Source: Coriaria nepalensis
Taxonomy: Eukaryota > Streptophyta > Magnoliopsida > Cucurbitales > Coriariaceae
Assembly (NCBI GenBank): GCA_027186245.1
Contig: CP114484.1
Coordinates: 14,084,001 to 14,148,000, forward strand
Direction: 5' to 3'
DNA length: 64,000 bases
In this document: piece after piece, positions 42,820 through 55,769 of the stretch
How the letters are laid out: each line of letters begins with the position of its first letter
Numbering within the stretch: the first letter of the stretch is position 1
Translations under genes and position numbers: made by a program
The notes under the pieces: model-generated
What the model saw: only the letters and a program-made list of their open reading frames with translations
Told to the model about the DNA's origin: nothing
Database searches by the model: none

Positions 42820-43293
42820 ATGCAGATGCAGGTACAGCAACCTGGCTCTTTATAAGTTACGCATCATTCTCATTTGAACAAGTAATTAATTAATAATTGC
42901 ATGCATCCCTTTTCGCTGTCAGAGTGTTGAACTGAAGGTGGAGATGGTTGGCATCCATGAGAAAAGACTGAGGAAATGCCTCTCCAAAGTAAAAGGTATC
43001 GTGTATTTGAATTTGAATGTGTGTTAAATTACAATTTACAGTTGGGCCTGGGTCTGATTCAAAATTAATGAAAATTAAATGAAGGAATCGAGAAGGTGGA
43101 GGTGGACGGTAACAGCCAGAAGGTGGTGGTGACGGGATATGCCCACCGGAACAAAATACTAAAAGCAATTAGGAGGGTTGGGCTCCGAGCTGATTTCTGG
43201 TCTCCCACCTTTGACCTTCTTCATGCCTATACTACTTATAATGCAACTACTACAAGTTTTAATTTTACATTTAAGACCTTCAACTTCTTCTAG
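42820..43293 (+). CDS. Small heavy-metal-associated (HMA) domain protein lacking CxxC
   Basis: Exons 42820-42831 (MQMQ), 42923-42995 and 43085-43293 join in phase to 97 residues. The fold reads VELKVEMVGIHEKRLRKCLS, KVKGIEKVEVDGNSQKVVVT and GYAHRNKILKAIRRVGLRAD, the beta-alpha-beta pattern of HMA/HIPP proteins. The metal-binding CxxC after the first strand is replaced by GIHE, so copper or zinc binding by the usual site is unlikely. The C-terminus (TFKTFNFF) has no CaaX isoprenylation box. The 12-base first exon is accepted because it is common in this family and gives ATG and phase. The function of such CxxC-less members is unclear. Confidence 0.82.
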
Positions 43294-43489
43294 ATTACAA
43301 TTTATCAATGTCAATTAGATATGGTAAGCAAATGTTTGTTCTACTTGTATACATACATACATAGATACAGATATTGATATATATACTCATCAATGGCAAT
43401 AAATTAGTTAGTTGATTATGGAACTCAAATTTTGAATAAAAACTCGGTGGCAGTTAAGGCTTCTTGATCTAAATTATATCATTTATATT

Positions 43490-44265
43490 TTATAGTTAAT
43501 TCAATTTTTAGTTTATATAGTTTAGTTTTTATAAATTCGTCAATATAATATTTGTTGAACTTTTTAATCTATATTTAGTTTAAATAAAAGTTTTTAGTTT
43601 ATATAGTCATTTATAATTCATATATAGTTTAAATGAAATTTTTTTATTTACTGTACGATCTATTTAAAAAAATTTGTTTGCATCATAAAAAAATATTTAA
43701 TATTATTTAATTCTTAATCTTTCATTATTTTTTTTACCTTTTTCCTATTTATTTATTATTTTCTTTTATATAAAAAATTTAGCTAAAAATAAAAAATAAA
43801 AAATAAGGAGGAAAAACGAAACCGGTCCAATTTCTTAAGGAAAAAATGGTATGACTATTTATGAAAAAATTTATCTAATTTCTTCACGAGTTATCTAAAT
43901 TAAATCGTTCCAATTTTTTATGAGCAATTTGATCGGATCGATCTAATACTTCACAAAATTTGAACATACTTTTATTAATGGAGGTCGAGCTCTATTCGAG
44001 CTCGGATCTAAGCTGTAGTCGAGCTCGGATCTGAGCTCTAGTCGAGCTCGGATCTGAGCTCTAGTCGAGCTCGGATCTGAGCTCTAGTCGAGCTCGGATC
44101 TGAGCTCTATACAGTGATAAAAAAATCATTTAAATCATATAAAAACTACAAATAATCGTATATAAACTAAAAAATTATACAAAACCAAAAATTATCATTC
44201 AAACTAATCAAAAATAAAAAAATTAAACAAAACTACGCAAAGACGAATTTATAAATAACGAACTC
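43490..44265. repeat. Short dispersed repeat/MITE-like element with internal array
   Basis: The left part (AGTTTTTATAAATTCGTC, AGTTTAAATAAAAG) and right part (GACGAATTTATAAATAACGA) are near-inverted copies of each other. They resemble segments at 59375-59720 and 60289-61019, so three related copies lie in the window. The ends are approximate. Confidence 0.6.
43995..44109. repeat. 23-bp tandem array of GAGCTC-containing units
   Basis: Four perfect copies of GTCGAGCTCGGATCTGAGCT+CTA (44018-44109) plus one diverged copy (43995-44017). Each unit holds two SacI-type GAGCTC palindromes. A single unexpanded version, AAGCGAGCTCGGATC, occurs in the related element near 60927. Confidence 0.95.
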
Positions 44266-44457
44266 CGTATTACTCCCTATATTTTATTCCTCTGTTTCAT
44301 TTCTCTGCGGTCCCACCACGCGAGAAGCATCGAATATAATCGCTAATAAAACGAACCTCTCAGGCTTAGCACGTCGTACTGCAAGAAGTAGACCGGATTC
44401 CTCTAAACAGGACTTCAGAGCGAGAGAGTCAAACAAACAGATACAGATAACAACAAA

Positions 44458-46494
44458 ATGCATTTGAGCGAAAATGAAGGCATTGAGGGCAATACCTTCG
44501 TGGTGACCGGTGGATTGGGCTTCGTCGGCTCCGCCCTCTGCTTGGATCTTATCCGACGAGGCGCTCGCCAAGTCCGTGCATTCGATCTCCGATCCACCTC
44601 CCCTTGGTCCGACCAGCTCATCAACCGTGGAGTCCACTGCATCAAAGGTCTTATTTTCAGTCCCATTCTCATTCTTCCAACTGCGGTCCTAGTTCACCTC
44701 TCGTATTCCATCTTAAATCGTTCTCTGCATCAAATGCACTTGCATTTCTTAACTTATCGTGTCCGACTCGCTTCTTCTCATGGTTGATTTTCTTTTTGAC
44801 CTGATCGATTGGGGCTTTTTCAAAAATAAAAATTCCATCTCTCTGATGATCAGGGTTTTAATTTTTTTGGATGCTATGGTTTTTAGTTTCTGAGTAATCC
44901 CCAATTTGGTGATTCATAGGGAACGTCAGTCAGAAAACGGATGTTGAAAGAGCTATTGGTGGTGCGGATTGTGTATTCCACCTTGCTTCCTATGGCATGT
45001 CAGGCAAGGAAATGCTTCAATTCGCCCGTGTTGACGAGGTCAATATCAATGGAACCTGCTATATCTTGGATGCTTGCTTGGAATTTGGGATCACTAGGCT
45101 CGTTTATATCAGCACGTATAATGTCGTTTTTGGGGGTAAGGAGATCGTCAATGGCAATGAAAGCTTGCCTTATTTTCCAATTGACCAGCATGTTGATGTA
45201 TATGCACGGAGTAAATCAGTTGCTGAGCAGTTGGTCCTCAAGTACAATGGACGCCCCTTTAAGTAATTACCTTTGTCAACATCAGTTAGCTACTGCATCT
45301 GCTATCTGCGAGAATGAAAACAAACCATGTGGTTCATATTTTATTTTATTTTTCCCTTGGGTGCCTTTTCACTGTGTTTTTGCTATCTAGGAAGAAGAAT
45401 GGGAAATGCCTTCGTACTTGTGCAATTCGTCCTGCTGCAATCTATGGCCCTGGAGAAGAGAGGCACCTTCCTAGGATAGTCTTCCTGGCCAAGTTGGGCT
45501 TGATTCCATTCAGAATTGGTAAAGCTAGTGTTAAAACCGACTGGGTTTATGTGGACAACCTGGTGCTTGCACTAATAATGGCAAGTATGGGGCTTTTGGA
45601 TGACTTACCTGGGAAAGGAAAATCTCCAATTGCTGCTGGGCAGCCCTACTTTATATCAGATGGTACCATACCTTGTTTTTCCCACCCTCTCCTTTTTTCC
45701 CATGTATGTGGGCATGTATTTCCCATGGGTGAAATTATACTAACTTTTGTGGAGCGTTTAAATCTTCTTGACAGGTTCTCCGGTTAACACATTTGAGTTC
45801 ATCCAACCTTTGCTAAGAAGCCTAGATTATGACTTACCCAAGGCTAACTTGGCTGTCCATCACGCTCTTTTTCTGGGGAAGGTTTTCTCAGCATTCTACA
45901 CAGTTTTATACCCATGGTTGAATCGATGGTGGCTTCCGCAGCCCTTCATCCTTCCAGCTGAAGTGTACAAAGTTGGTTGCTGATTTATGATATTATAGTT
46001 GCAAACTTGTAATATAGTTGGTCATCTAATCTGAGTATTTTGCATAAAACTGGATGCAGGTGGGCGTTACTCATTACTTTTCTTATCTTAAAGCCAGGGA
46101 GGAACTTGGATATGTTCCGATGGTGACTCCCAAAGAGGGCATGGCGGCGACCATCTCTTACTGGCAGGATAGAAAAAGGAAAAGTCTGGATGGACCAACT
46201 ATATATGCTTGGCTTTTCTCTTTGATTGGAATGACGGCTCTCTTTTGTGCTGCTTTCTTACCAGACATCGGGCCTGTTCTACTCTTGAGAGACATTAGTC
46301 TATTCTTGTTTCGGTCCATGCGGGTAGTAAGGATTGTATATCTTGTAGCTAGTGCTTTGCATCTGGGTGAGGCTCTATATGCATGGCACCTTGCGAGAAA
46401 GGTGGATCCTGCTAACTCAAGGGCCTGGTTTTGGCAGACTTTTGCTCTCGGCTTTTTCTCCCTGCGCTTATTGTTGAAGAGAGCTAGCAAGTAA
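44458..46494 (+). CDS. SDR42E / 3-beta-hydroxysteroid dehydrogenase-like reductase
   Basis: Exons 44458-44647, 44920-45262, 45391-45662, 45775-45971 and 46060-46494 join in phase to 478 residues. It is an extended short-chain dehydrogenase. The NAD(P)-binding motif is TGGLGFVG (residues 17-24) and the catalytic YxxxK is YARSK (Tyr158, Lys162), with downstream RTCAIRPAAIYGPGEERHLP and KTDWVYVDNLVLA. The C-terminal third has two or three hydrophobic helices (IYAWLFSLIGMTALFCAAFL, VRIVYLVASALHLGEALYA, FALGFFSLRLLL), suggesting ER-membrane anchoring. It resembles SDR family 42E member 1 and plant 3-beta-HSD/decarboxylase relatives acting on sterols; the substrate is not shown by sequence. The frame is intact. 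The exon-4 donor AAA|GTTGGT is weak but keeps phase. Confidence 0.88.
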
Positions 46495-47290
46495 TCATCA
46501 TCCCATCTCCCCTTTTTGTGCAATCTAGTAGTTTATTGTACAGATTCAGATCTGTATCCCAAAGAGGATAATCATAAGATCTGTGTCCCAAAAGTTTATG
46601 TACAAGAAGAAACATAATACTCATTGTCTTGATCAATTTCTTAAAAAGTTAAAATTCTGATGAGTTCTTCCCGAGATTGGCTGGGGAGCCGGCACCCCTG
46701 CCTGTGCATGCTTGCCCAGGCATTTGGACTGTCCTAAATATTATCATGTGAATTTTGAGATTGTTAAAATAGAAATTTAACTTTTATATAAATATTAAAT
46801 AAGTTAGAATTATTAATAAAGATTTAATTATTAATATTAATTATGAATTATTGAATTTGAATTTGTATTTTAATTATTAAATAAAGTGTTTAATTTAATT
46901 ATATTTTAAATATTTTAAATTAATATAATTTAATTAATAATTAAATTGAATATATATCATAATAAATTTAAAATATAATTATTTACATATTTATATATAA
47001 AAAATAAAAAATAAAAAATAAAAAGAATTTAAATAAATCTAGCTGGGTTGATTTGGTGGAACTCGTTCTCAGTAATGTGGTTGGGCTGGTGGATTGGGCC
47101 TCCTAGAAGTTTAGTATGCGGACCAAGTTCAAATTAGGCAAGCACATCATTGGTTCTTTATAAAATCATATACATAACCTAATTTTGAATTTCAGAACAC
47201 AGCATGACGGCCGTTGCCCAACGGTTAATTTCCAATTATTTATATTTTATATACATTCCGGACCGATAGAGCAGTTTCGACAGAGAGAGA
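46495..47290. other. Intergenic DNA, CDKB2 promoter side
   Basis: SDR 3' flank, then very AT-rich DNA (46760-47040), then promoter-side DNA. A TTCGAC/TTTAT-rich 5' UTR precedes the CDKB2 ATG. Confidence 0.45.
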
Positions 47291-48475
47291 ATGGAGAAAG
47301 GAGCCATAACTGTGTCAGCGATGGAGGCCTTTTAAAAACTAGAGAAAGTTGGGGAAGGGACTTACGGGAAGGTGTACAGGGCGAGAGAGAAGGCGACAGG
47401 GAAGATCGTCGCCCTCAAGAAGACTCGCCTCCACGAGGATGAGGAAGGCGTCCCTCCAACCACTCTTCGTGAGGTCTCCATCCTCCGGATGCTTTCCAGG
47501 GACCCTCACATAGTCAAGTACTTTCTCCTCTTTTCTGCTTTCCATTTCCATCCCTTCAATTGCGTTGCCTTCTAGTTCTGCTCCGGTTCCTCTTTTCTTG
47601 TTATGTAACTTGTTGCATAGAAAAAGAATTTCTAAGGCTTTGATTGATTGTTCGAATAGAAAAAGAATTTCTAAGGCGTGTCTGAAAATGTTGGGTTTAT
47701 AAATAATTTTAAGAGCTTGAATTTTTTGGTTTTATTTTTTCATCTTCTCGAATTATTATGGTTTTTAGTTTCTTGTTCCGAATAATGGTGCAGGTTCATG
47801 GATGTGAAGCAAGGTGAGAATAAAGAAGGAAAGAGAGTACTGTATTTGGTGTTAGAATATATTTACGTAGATTTGTGTCCGCTGCAAAAGGCTCTATAAT
47901 ATAATATATAGTACAAAAGATCTATTCATACACTCATCAATAAACTACTGTCGGGGTGGTGGTCGGCCAACCCCGAACGCTCTAGTTAACCTTTTTAGGG
48001 AGAAAATAGAGGGTATTAAAGAAGTTTTTTTTTTTTTAATTAATTTTTGCACTACCTCTTACTATCAAGATATTTGATTTTTATACATGATTTAAGCAGG
48101 GAGACTCCTGACAATTTTACACGTGTTGCCGCCCCCTCACTGCTATATTCTTTGCCTCATGAAGAGTGTCAGCGCTTTGCAGTCTGATATAGTAGGGATT
48201 TGCTCCCCACACACCTATCCTTTTGGGCAGTAAGATACTGCCCTAGTCTGACATCTTCCAGGACATCTCAACGTGCAGTAGCGCTACCCTTGTCTGATAT
48301 ACTAAAGACAAGATTTTCACTCGAATGTCAGTTGCTTTCCACCTGTCCACTCGTTCAATCGTATTACCAACATCTAAGCCGAGTAAGAAAATACCTGACT
48401 GAACCTCAGCATTTTCTTGAGACTTTTCGCCTCATCAAAATATGGATGATTGAACTGATCAGACCTAGATCAGTA

Positions 48476-50955
48476 CCTCAGCCTAAAATATTATCTACCC
48501 TCAACACTCTATTTTTATAATTTGAAGCTGACTACGCCCAGCCTCAATCTCTAAGGTTGCTCAACTTAGGCTCTCCCAGAATTAGGTATAATAGTTAGCC
48601 GCTTGACACGTAACCTCATTCCATGAGTCACGTGTCATTTTGACCACTATAACGGATGACAAGCTCCTGTCTCATCCTACCAATCCCTATCAATAATGAG
48701 ATATGTGAAAGGATGCACGTCAGCATCTTAAATGCATCTCGATTCACGTTCATCATTATTTGTGATGACCTCTAAGAATATGACATGTGGACTATGCCAG
48801 TGGATATACTCAACCGTCGCGTCCGTTCTTCTTCCCCCTTCTCGTTTAATAACTTCTTTCCGCCATTTTCATTTCACTATAAGCTTCCTTTCTCAAATTT
48901 CAGCCTTCTCTCTCGAGTCCCTTATTATTTGTGAAATTTGCTTCCTCTCACCATCGCTTCAACCACCGTGAACCACCGTCTGCATCAATTGCTCTACCAA
49001 CAAGTCTGATAGAGCAAGTAGGTTGTCTTCGCCTTCTGCATTTTCTTCCATTTCTATGAATTTTCCAGTTTTCTTCAATTGTTCTTCATTTTCTATGAAT
49101 ATTCTTCATATGAATCTTTTCCCGCCCTAATTTTTCTTTGAAATAATGAATTCTGATTGGAAATAGGTTTAAAGACGTCACCTATAGGTGTTTCCCTTTT
49201 AGCACGTAGCTTCGATCTTTTTACTTCCAACACTTTGGTGAATTTCATATTCTAACTGATTTCTATACCCTGCTCACTATACTACCCCTCAGTATTTCTC
49301 AGCAGTTTAGGGAATTTTCACACTTGACCGCTATTAAGGTAACCCTCAGTCATCTTGCTCGTCAGTTTCTCCACCCTTAGGCGAATTCATACCATTTCGG
49401 CTAGCCTCAGGATCATCCTCTATAATTTAGGATAGAATCTCAGCGATTAAGAACGCCCTACCTGAGGCTGACCTGTTCCTCAACTCATGGTCAGGTACCC
49501 CCGAGATGGATATACCAAGGAAGGTCCGGCATGAACCAAAGAATAAGGCGAAGGGGATGGCTCGGCCCCAACTCGATCATTACAACAAGGTGATTTCTAG
49601 TTTTGATGAAGACGACTGCTTCCACATCTTGACCGAGTACAATGTTCCTTCTTGTATCAACATAAGGATACCTGAGGAGCATGAGTGTATCTGCTGTAGG
49701 AACAGAAGGGTTAGCACAGACTATAGTGTACGTGGACCGATGCCACCTCAACCTCAGATATTATCTACCCTCATCACTCTATTTCTATAATTTGAAACTG
49801 ACTACACCCATGCTCAGTCTCTGAGGCTACCCAACTTAGGCTCTCCCGGAATTAGGTATAATAGTTAGCTCCTTGACATGTAACCTCATTCTATGAGTCA
49901 CGTGTCATTCTGACCACTATTACCATGTCTCATCCTACCAACCCCCATCAATAATGAGAGATGTGAAAAGACGCACGTTGGCATCTTAAATGCACCTCAA
50001 TTCGCACTCATCGTTATTTTTGATGACCTTTAGGAACTTGACACGTGGAATATGCGTGTGGACATACTCAACCGTCGCGTCCGTTCTTCTTGCCCCTCCC
50101 GTTTAATAACTTCCTTCCTCCATTTTCATTTCATTCTAAGCTTAGCTTCCCTTCTTAAATGTCAGCCTTCTCTCTCGAGCCCCCTATTCTTCGTGAAATC
50201 TGCTTCCTCTCACCATCGCTTCAACCACTGCGAACCACTGTCTGCATCAACTACTTTACCAATAAGTCTGATAGAGCAAGTAAGTTGTCTCTGCCTTCTG
50301 CATTTTCTTCCATTTCTGTGAATTTTCTAGTTTTCTTTAACTGTTTTTCATTTTCTATAAATGTTCTTCGTATGAATCTTTTCCCGCCTTAATTTTTCTT
50401 TGAAATAATGAATTCTGATTGGAAATAGGTCTAAAGATTGGCCTTATATATGTTTCCCTTTTAGCACGTAGCTTCGATCTTTTTACTTCCAACACTTTGG
50501 CGAATTTCATATTCTAACTGATCTCCATACCCTGCTCACTATACTACCCCTCAGTTATTTCTCAACACTTTAGGGAATTTTCACACTTGATCGCCATTAG
50601 AGTAACCCTAAGTCATCTTGCTCCTCAGTTTCTCCACCCTTATGCGGATTCATACCATTTTGGCTAGCCTCATGATCATCCTCTATAATTTAGGATAGAA
50701 TCTCAGCGACTACGAACACCCTACTTGAGGTTGACATGTTCCTCTACTCATGGTTAAGCAGTAACTCCAAGATGGATAGACCAAAGAAGGTCCGACCTGA
50801 ACCGAAGAAAAAGGTGAAGGGGATGGCTCGGCCCCGGCTCGATCATTACAAAGAGGTGATTTCTAGTTTTGATGAAGACAACTACTTCCACATCTTGACC
50901 GAGTACAATGTTCCCTCTTGTATCAACATAAGAATACTTGAGAAGCATGAGCGAA
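48476..50955 (+). repeat. Tandem duplication of about 1.27 kb
   Basis: Segment 48476 to about 49690 repeats at 49746 to about 50955 with an offset near 1270 bases and high but imperfect identity. Landmarks are TTATCTACCC (48491, 49761), CTCAACCGTCGCGTCCGTTC and AGCACGTAGCTTCGATCTTT. Both copies end in the start of the same accessory ORF (MDIPRKVRHEPKNK and MDRPKKVRPEPKKK). Confidence 0.9.
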
Positions 50956-52960
50956 TATCTGGGGATGTTTACCTGCGGTGAATATGGACATGCTTACCTG
51001 GGGCTTCAGGGGTTCCCCTTCATCCCGTCATCCAGTCCCTGTTACACACATGGCGGTTTGCCCCCAGGTCAGCTAATCCTGAACGCCTGACGGACTGTGC
51101 TGGGGATGTTCGTATTGTATTTCGAGGAGACCCGGCGTGCTTGAAGCGCCTTCTTTCATTATTTGGTGAATCTTAGCCGAACTAACCAGGGTTGGTATTA
51201 ATCCACCTTGGAGAAGGGAAACCCCATAACTAGCCTTTCTCAAGCCAATAAGCACTAGAAAGAGAAATGGTTCGTCTTAATCGAGAACTGGTAATGCTTG
51301 ACTTGCCATTACTCCATCTGCACAAAGTTCCAAGAGAGGAGCACGCCTAGAAACCGATCTGCTACTCTCAGAGGCTGATGAAAAGGTATGGAAAGCCATA
51401 ATAAGCAAGCCCAAAGAGGAAAGAAATTTTAGGGTAGTCTTGACCCTAGACCGCCTGACCGATTGTGGCCTAGTGTGTGCCGACAACCTGTAGTCGTAGA
51501 CCCTTTGCACACCATTCCTGTGTCTGAACCGAGGGTTCTTCCATATGGTAGTTCCCCTTGTATCTTTAAGTATTTAGATGGTTCTCTCCCATGTTACGAA
51601 ATATTTCTTCTTCTTTCTTTTTTTTTTTAACACATTTTTCTACAAAAGAATCTCTCCCCGGCCGAAGTCTGATACTCTAACTGACTGAAAATACCAGGAG
51701 CTGCAGGAAAGGCGACTGGCAAATAAAAGGCAAGGCACTCCCCAGAGCGAACCGGCCTAGGATCAGAGTAAGAGGTCTAGGGTCGAGGAGCCCCCTCTGA
51801 CAGTAGTAGTGTCTGACTCTCTGGCGATAATCCCCGCTCAGGTCGTTCCCGCTCAGAGAATCTCTCCCCGGTCGAAGTCACTGCTCTAACTGACCGAAAA
51901 TACCAGGAGCGGCAGGAGAAGGCGACTGGCAAAGAAAATACAAGGCACTCCCTGAGTGAACCGGCCTAGAATCAGAGTAAGAGGTTTAGGGTCGAGGAGC
52001 CCCCTCTGACAGTAGTAGTGTCTGACTCTCTGGCGATAATCCCCGCTCAGGTCCTCCTCGCTACCCCCACTCCTCTACCTCAAAGGGCTTTTCCCTCCCC
52101 TTTGCCCTTCTCGTGGGGGACTACGCTTTTGGTCTTTTTGACTCAGCAGTATAGGTCTGGGCCAACGTTGGAGCCGCGGCTCAATAAGGGATCTTTGAGG
52201 TAGTATATGAGGGAAACTTTTAAGCTTCATCTATCTCCAAAGAATATGAAGCTGACGGGGCTCCCTCTTCCCGAGGTGCACAAGATCCTCAGTGCATGTC
52301 TTTCTAATGTAAGTTTTGTTTTAGTCTTTATATATCTCTTTTTCTCTTTTTCCCTTTTAACCCTCTTCTTTGTTTTAGTGTCAGGTCGCCTCGGCCATTG
52401 TAGGTGCCTCTATTCAAACATTTCGACAAGATAAGGCCAAGCGCCTACACTCCGAAAATGAGAGGCTGAAGCAGAGTACACACTCCTTAGTCCAGCAGGT
52501 TAAGTAGCTAACTTTCGACAAAAATTAGCTCATCCAACGGTACCATGAGGAAGTTGACCTTAGAAAGGCTGACTCGGCCCAACTCCAAGAGGTTCAAATG
52601 GACTTGGGGACTACTCGAGCTACACTGGAGGCTACATGAGTTGAGTTAGAGGCAACTCGTGCTGATGTAGAGGTTGCTCGAGCTGAGCTGAGTGAGCTTA
52701 AGGCCCAAGTTCCGTAGATCGAGAAGGTTGCGGTGGCCAACTATCTAGAGTCTGAAGAGTTCTCCACTATAAAGACCGAGATCAGCGAGAAAGCTTTTTA
52801 TCCTGCCTTACCGTAGTTGAATTGAAGTTTCCTTTTATCAACGTCGATGAGATCGAGTTCCCCGGTGATGAGGGTATCGTAGATGAGGTGGGGGTCAGAG
52901 TGGTCAATATCGAGGCAGCTGAGGTGGAAAAAGAGGCTGATCATCCTCCTTCAACTGGTC
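49506..52960 (+). pseudogene. Antisense accessory ORF of Tat-type element
   Basis: Opposite in sense to pol. Copy 1 (49506-49700) and copy 2 (50772-51250) read ARPRLDHYKEVISSFDEDNY, HILTEYNVPSCINI, then in shifted frames AYLGLQGFPF and LHTWRFAPG. This resembles the putative gypsy-type transposon domain (Transposase_28) carried by plant Tat elements. At 52207-52950 a coiled-coil-like, Glu/Gln-rich segment follows (KRLHSENERLKQSTHSLVQQ) with stops. It is broken by the tandem duplication, stops and frameshifts. Confidence 0.6.
51649..52055 (+). repeat. Tandem duplication of about 205 bp
   Basis: AATCTCTCCCCGG...GCTCAGGTC occurs at about 51649-51842 and again at about 51858-52052 with few differences. 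Confidence 0.85.
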
Positions 52961-53189
52961 TTTAACTTGTTTTCATTTTTTTTAAGCTTCATTTGTATGA
53001 ATACCTCTCTTGGACCTTAATGAATACTTTTCTTCAATTCCTTTTGCTCTTTTAATACTTAGTCTCATTTTCCCTTTTTCTAACAAACTGAAAATATAAT
53101 TGTTAAGATTATCAGATAAAATAAACACATTATTGGAATGAACTGAAGTATCAGGCTTCTATGCCCCTTTCATCATCACCATATAAGCT

Positions 53190-53612
53190 CTTCAAGTGAT
53201 GCTGAGCCCCTATCGAGTGCTTAAATATCTTTTATCTTGGACGCCAAATAAGCGTTCCAAGTTATTGATGTTGAGCCCCTATCAGGTGCTCAGATCTCTT
53301 TTATCTTGGACCCCAAATAAGCGTTCAAAGTTATTAATGTTGAGCTCCTTTTGAGTGCTCATATCTTTTTTATCTTGGACGCCAAATAAGTTTTCCAAGT
53401 TGTTGATGCTGAGCCTTTATCGGGTGCTCAGATCTCTTTTACCTTGGATGCGAAATAAGCGTTCCAAGTTGTTAATCCTGAGCCTCTATCAGGTGCTCAT
53501 ATCTCTTTTACCTTAGATGCCAAGTAAGTGTTCCGAGTTGTTGATGCTGAGCCCTTATCGGGTGCTCAGATCTCTTTTATCTTGGATGCCAAATAAGCGT
53601 TCCAAGTTGTGC
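53190..53612 (+). repeat. 69-bp minisatellite, about six copies
   Basis: The unit contains TTGATGCTGAGCCCCTATC, GGGTGCTCAGATCTCTTTTA and CTTGGATGCCAAATAAGCGT. Copies differ by a few bases each. It lies between the integrase end of pol and the antisense ORF. Confidence 0.9.
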
Positions 53613-55769
53613 TTTATAATTGTACATGCTAGCGAACATTCTTTCCTTCACTTAGTGTTTGAGGATCAATATGATCAGCAATACAAATCTTACACTAATC
53701 CTCATCCTCGTCCATACTTTCTTTAGGGTAGACCTTGAGGTTCTCTGAATTCCACAGGTGTGAGAGGTTCTTGCCTGCTTTGTTCTGCAGTCTGTAAGTC
53801 CCTAGCCTAAGTTCATGGATAATCCTATATGGTCCTTCCCACTTTGGCTTCAAGGAACCTATATGCATGAGGTTAATAACCTTCATAAAGACCAAGTCAC
53901 CCACATGTATCGGCCGAGGCCGAACACCTCTATTGTAATGATGCTCGATCCTCCTTTTCAGCGCCTCTTCTCTGGTCCGAGCTCCCTCCCTTGTTTCCTA
54001 GAGCTAGTCAAGGGACTCTGTTAGGGCCCTATTGTTATCTTGTTCGATAAATAACAACCTTCTATATAAGAGCATGCTTATCTCTGATGGCACCATGGCT
54101 TTAGTCCTGAAAGTAAGGCTGAAAAGGGTTTCTTTCCCCCGTCGCACTCTGAGGAGTGGTGCAGATGACCCATAATAATAAAGGAAGCTACTCTGCCCAA
54201 CCCTTTCCACCATCCTCCAACCTTTTCTTTAGCAAGTTCTTAATAAACTTTTTAGCTACCTACTTGGCCATTTACTTTAGGATGATAGGGAGGGGAAGTG
54301 AAATGCATGATCCTTAGGTCGGTACAAAATCTTTTAAAATTTGGATTGTTAAACTGCCTACCATTATCGGTGATGATGCTTTGTGGTACTCCAAATCTAC
54401 ATACGATGTTCTTCCATACAAACTTAGTTGTTACTGTCTCGGTGATTGTTGTCAGTCCCTCGACCTCAATCCACTTGGTGAAGTAGTTAATGGCTATTAT
54501 AACATATTTCTTCTGATTCGCCCCCTGCACCAATAATCCAATGAGGTCTATTCCCCATCTTGCAAATGGCAAAGGGTTGCTGACCGAAGTTAACTCCACA
54601 AGTGGTTTTCTGGGAATATTGGCATAAACATTACAGTCCTTACATCGTTAGCTGTGATGCTTGGCATCCCTCTTCATGGTGGGCCAAAAGTAGCCCTTCC
54701 TCATTAGCTTCCGGACTGTAACCTTCCCGGATGAGTGACTTCTGCAACACTCCTTCATGAATTTCCCTAAACAATAACTCATTTTCATTTATTAAGATAC
54801 ATCTCATCATTGGCTGGGAATACCCTCTGTGAAATAACATGTCCCATACTATGGCACACCTATAAGCTTGAGCCCTGATCCTTCTAGCCCTCTTTATAGC
54901 TCCTATCCATCCCTCATCCTCTAGTGCCATCGCCTTAGTTTATGTAGAGATACTAGAAATATCAAAATATCTTCTCAAAGCAGTGATATGGAGATCATCA
55001 TGCGGCAAAGTTGCCAGTTTCGCTAGTGCATTAGTGTCAGTGTTTACATCTATTGGGATGTGCTTTATCTCGTAATTGTCGAATCGTTTTAGCACTGTTT
55101 TGGACATCTTCTAGTAGGCCCTCATCTTTTAGGACTTCGCTTCAAATTCTCCCCGTACTTGTGAGACCACTACTTGAGAATCACTATATATACTGATCTG
55201 CTTTGCCCATACTTTTCTTGCAAGCCTCAAACCTGCCAGAAGAGCTTCATACTCAGCCTCATTATTTGAAGCTTTGAAGTGAGACCTGAGCGCATATACG
55301 ATCTTTCTTCCTTAAGGAGAAATGAGGATCAACCCGGCTCCATAACATTCTTTATTTACTGCCCCATCTACCTGCAATGTCCAGTAAGGTGGTCGATGCT
55401 CCTTCTCATTGTCAGCACCGACTTGCCTTTCTTTTTCTATGTTCGCTAAACCCTCATTGGAGAACTCTTAGATGAAGTCGGCTAGGGCCTGAGCTTTGAT
55501 CGTGGCTCGGGGTTATAAGATATGTCAAATTCTCCTAACTCAACAGACCACTTTAGCAACTTTCATAAGGTATCAGGGTTTTGAAGGATCTGCCTGAGGG
55601 GAAGATCAGTCACCACTACAATAGGACGAGCTTGAAAGTTTGGCCTCATCTTGCTCGCAACCATAACTAACGCGAAAGCAGCCTTATCAACGTGTGGATA
55701 CCTCCCCTCTGCCTCACTCATCACTTCACTTATGTAATACACTGATATCTGCTTCCCCTCCTCTTTCTT

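Noticed and set aside
53190..53612. Regularly spaced 69-bp repeats as a CRISPR-like array
   Set aside because: The units are contiguous with no unique spacers and lie in a plant retrotransposon.
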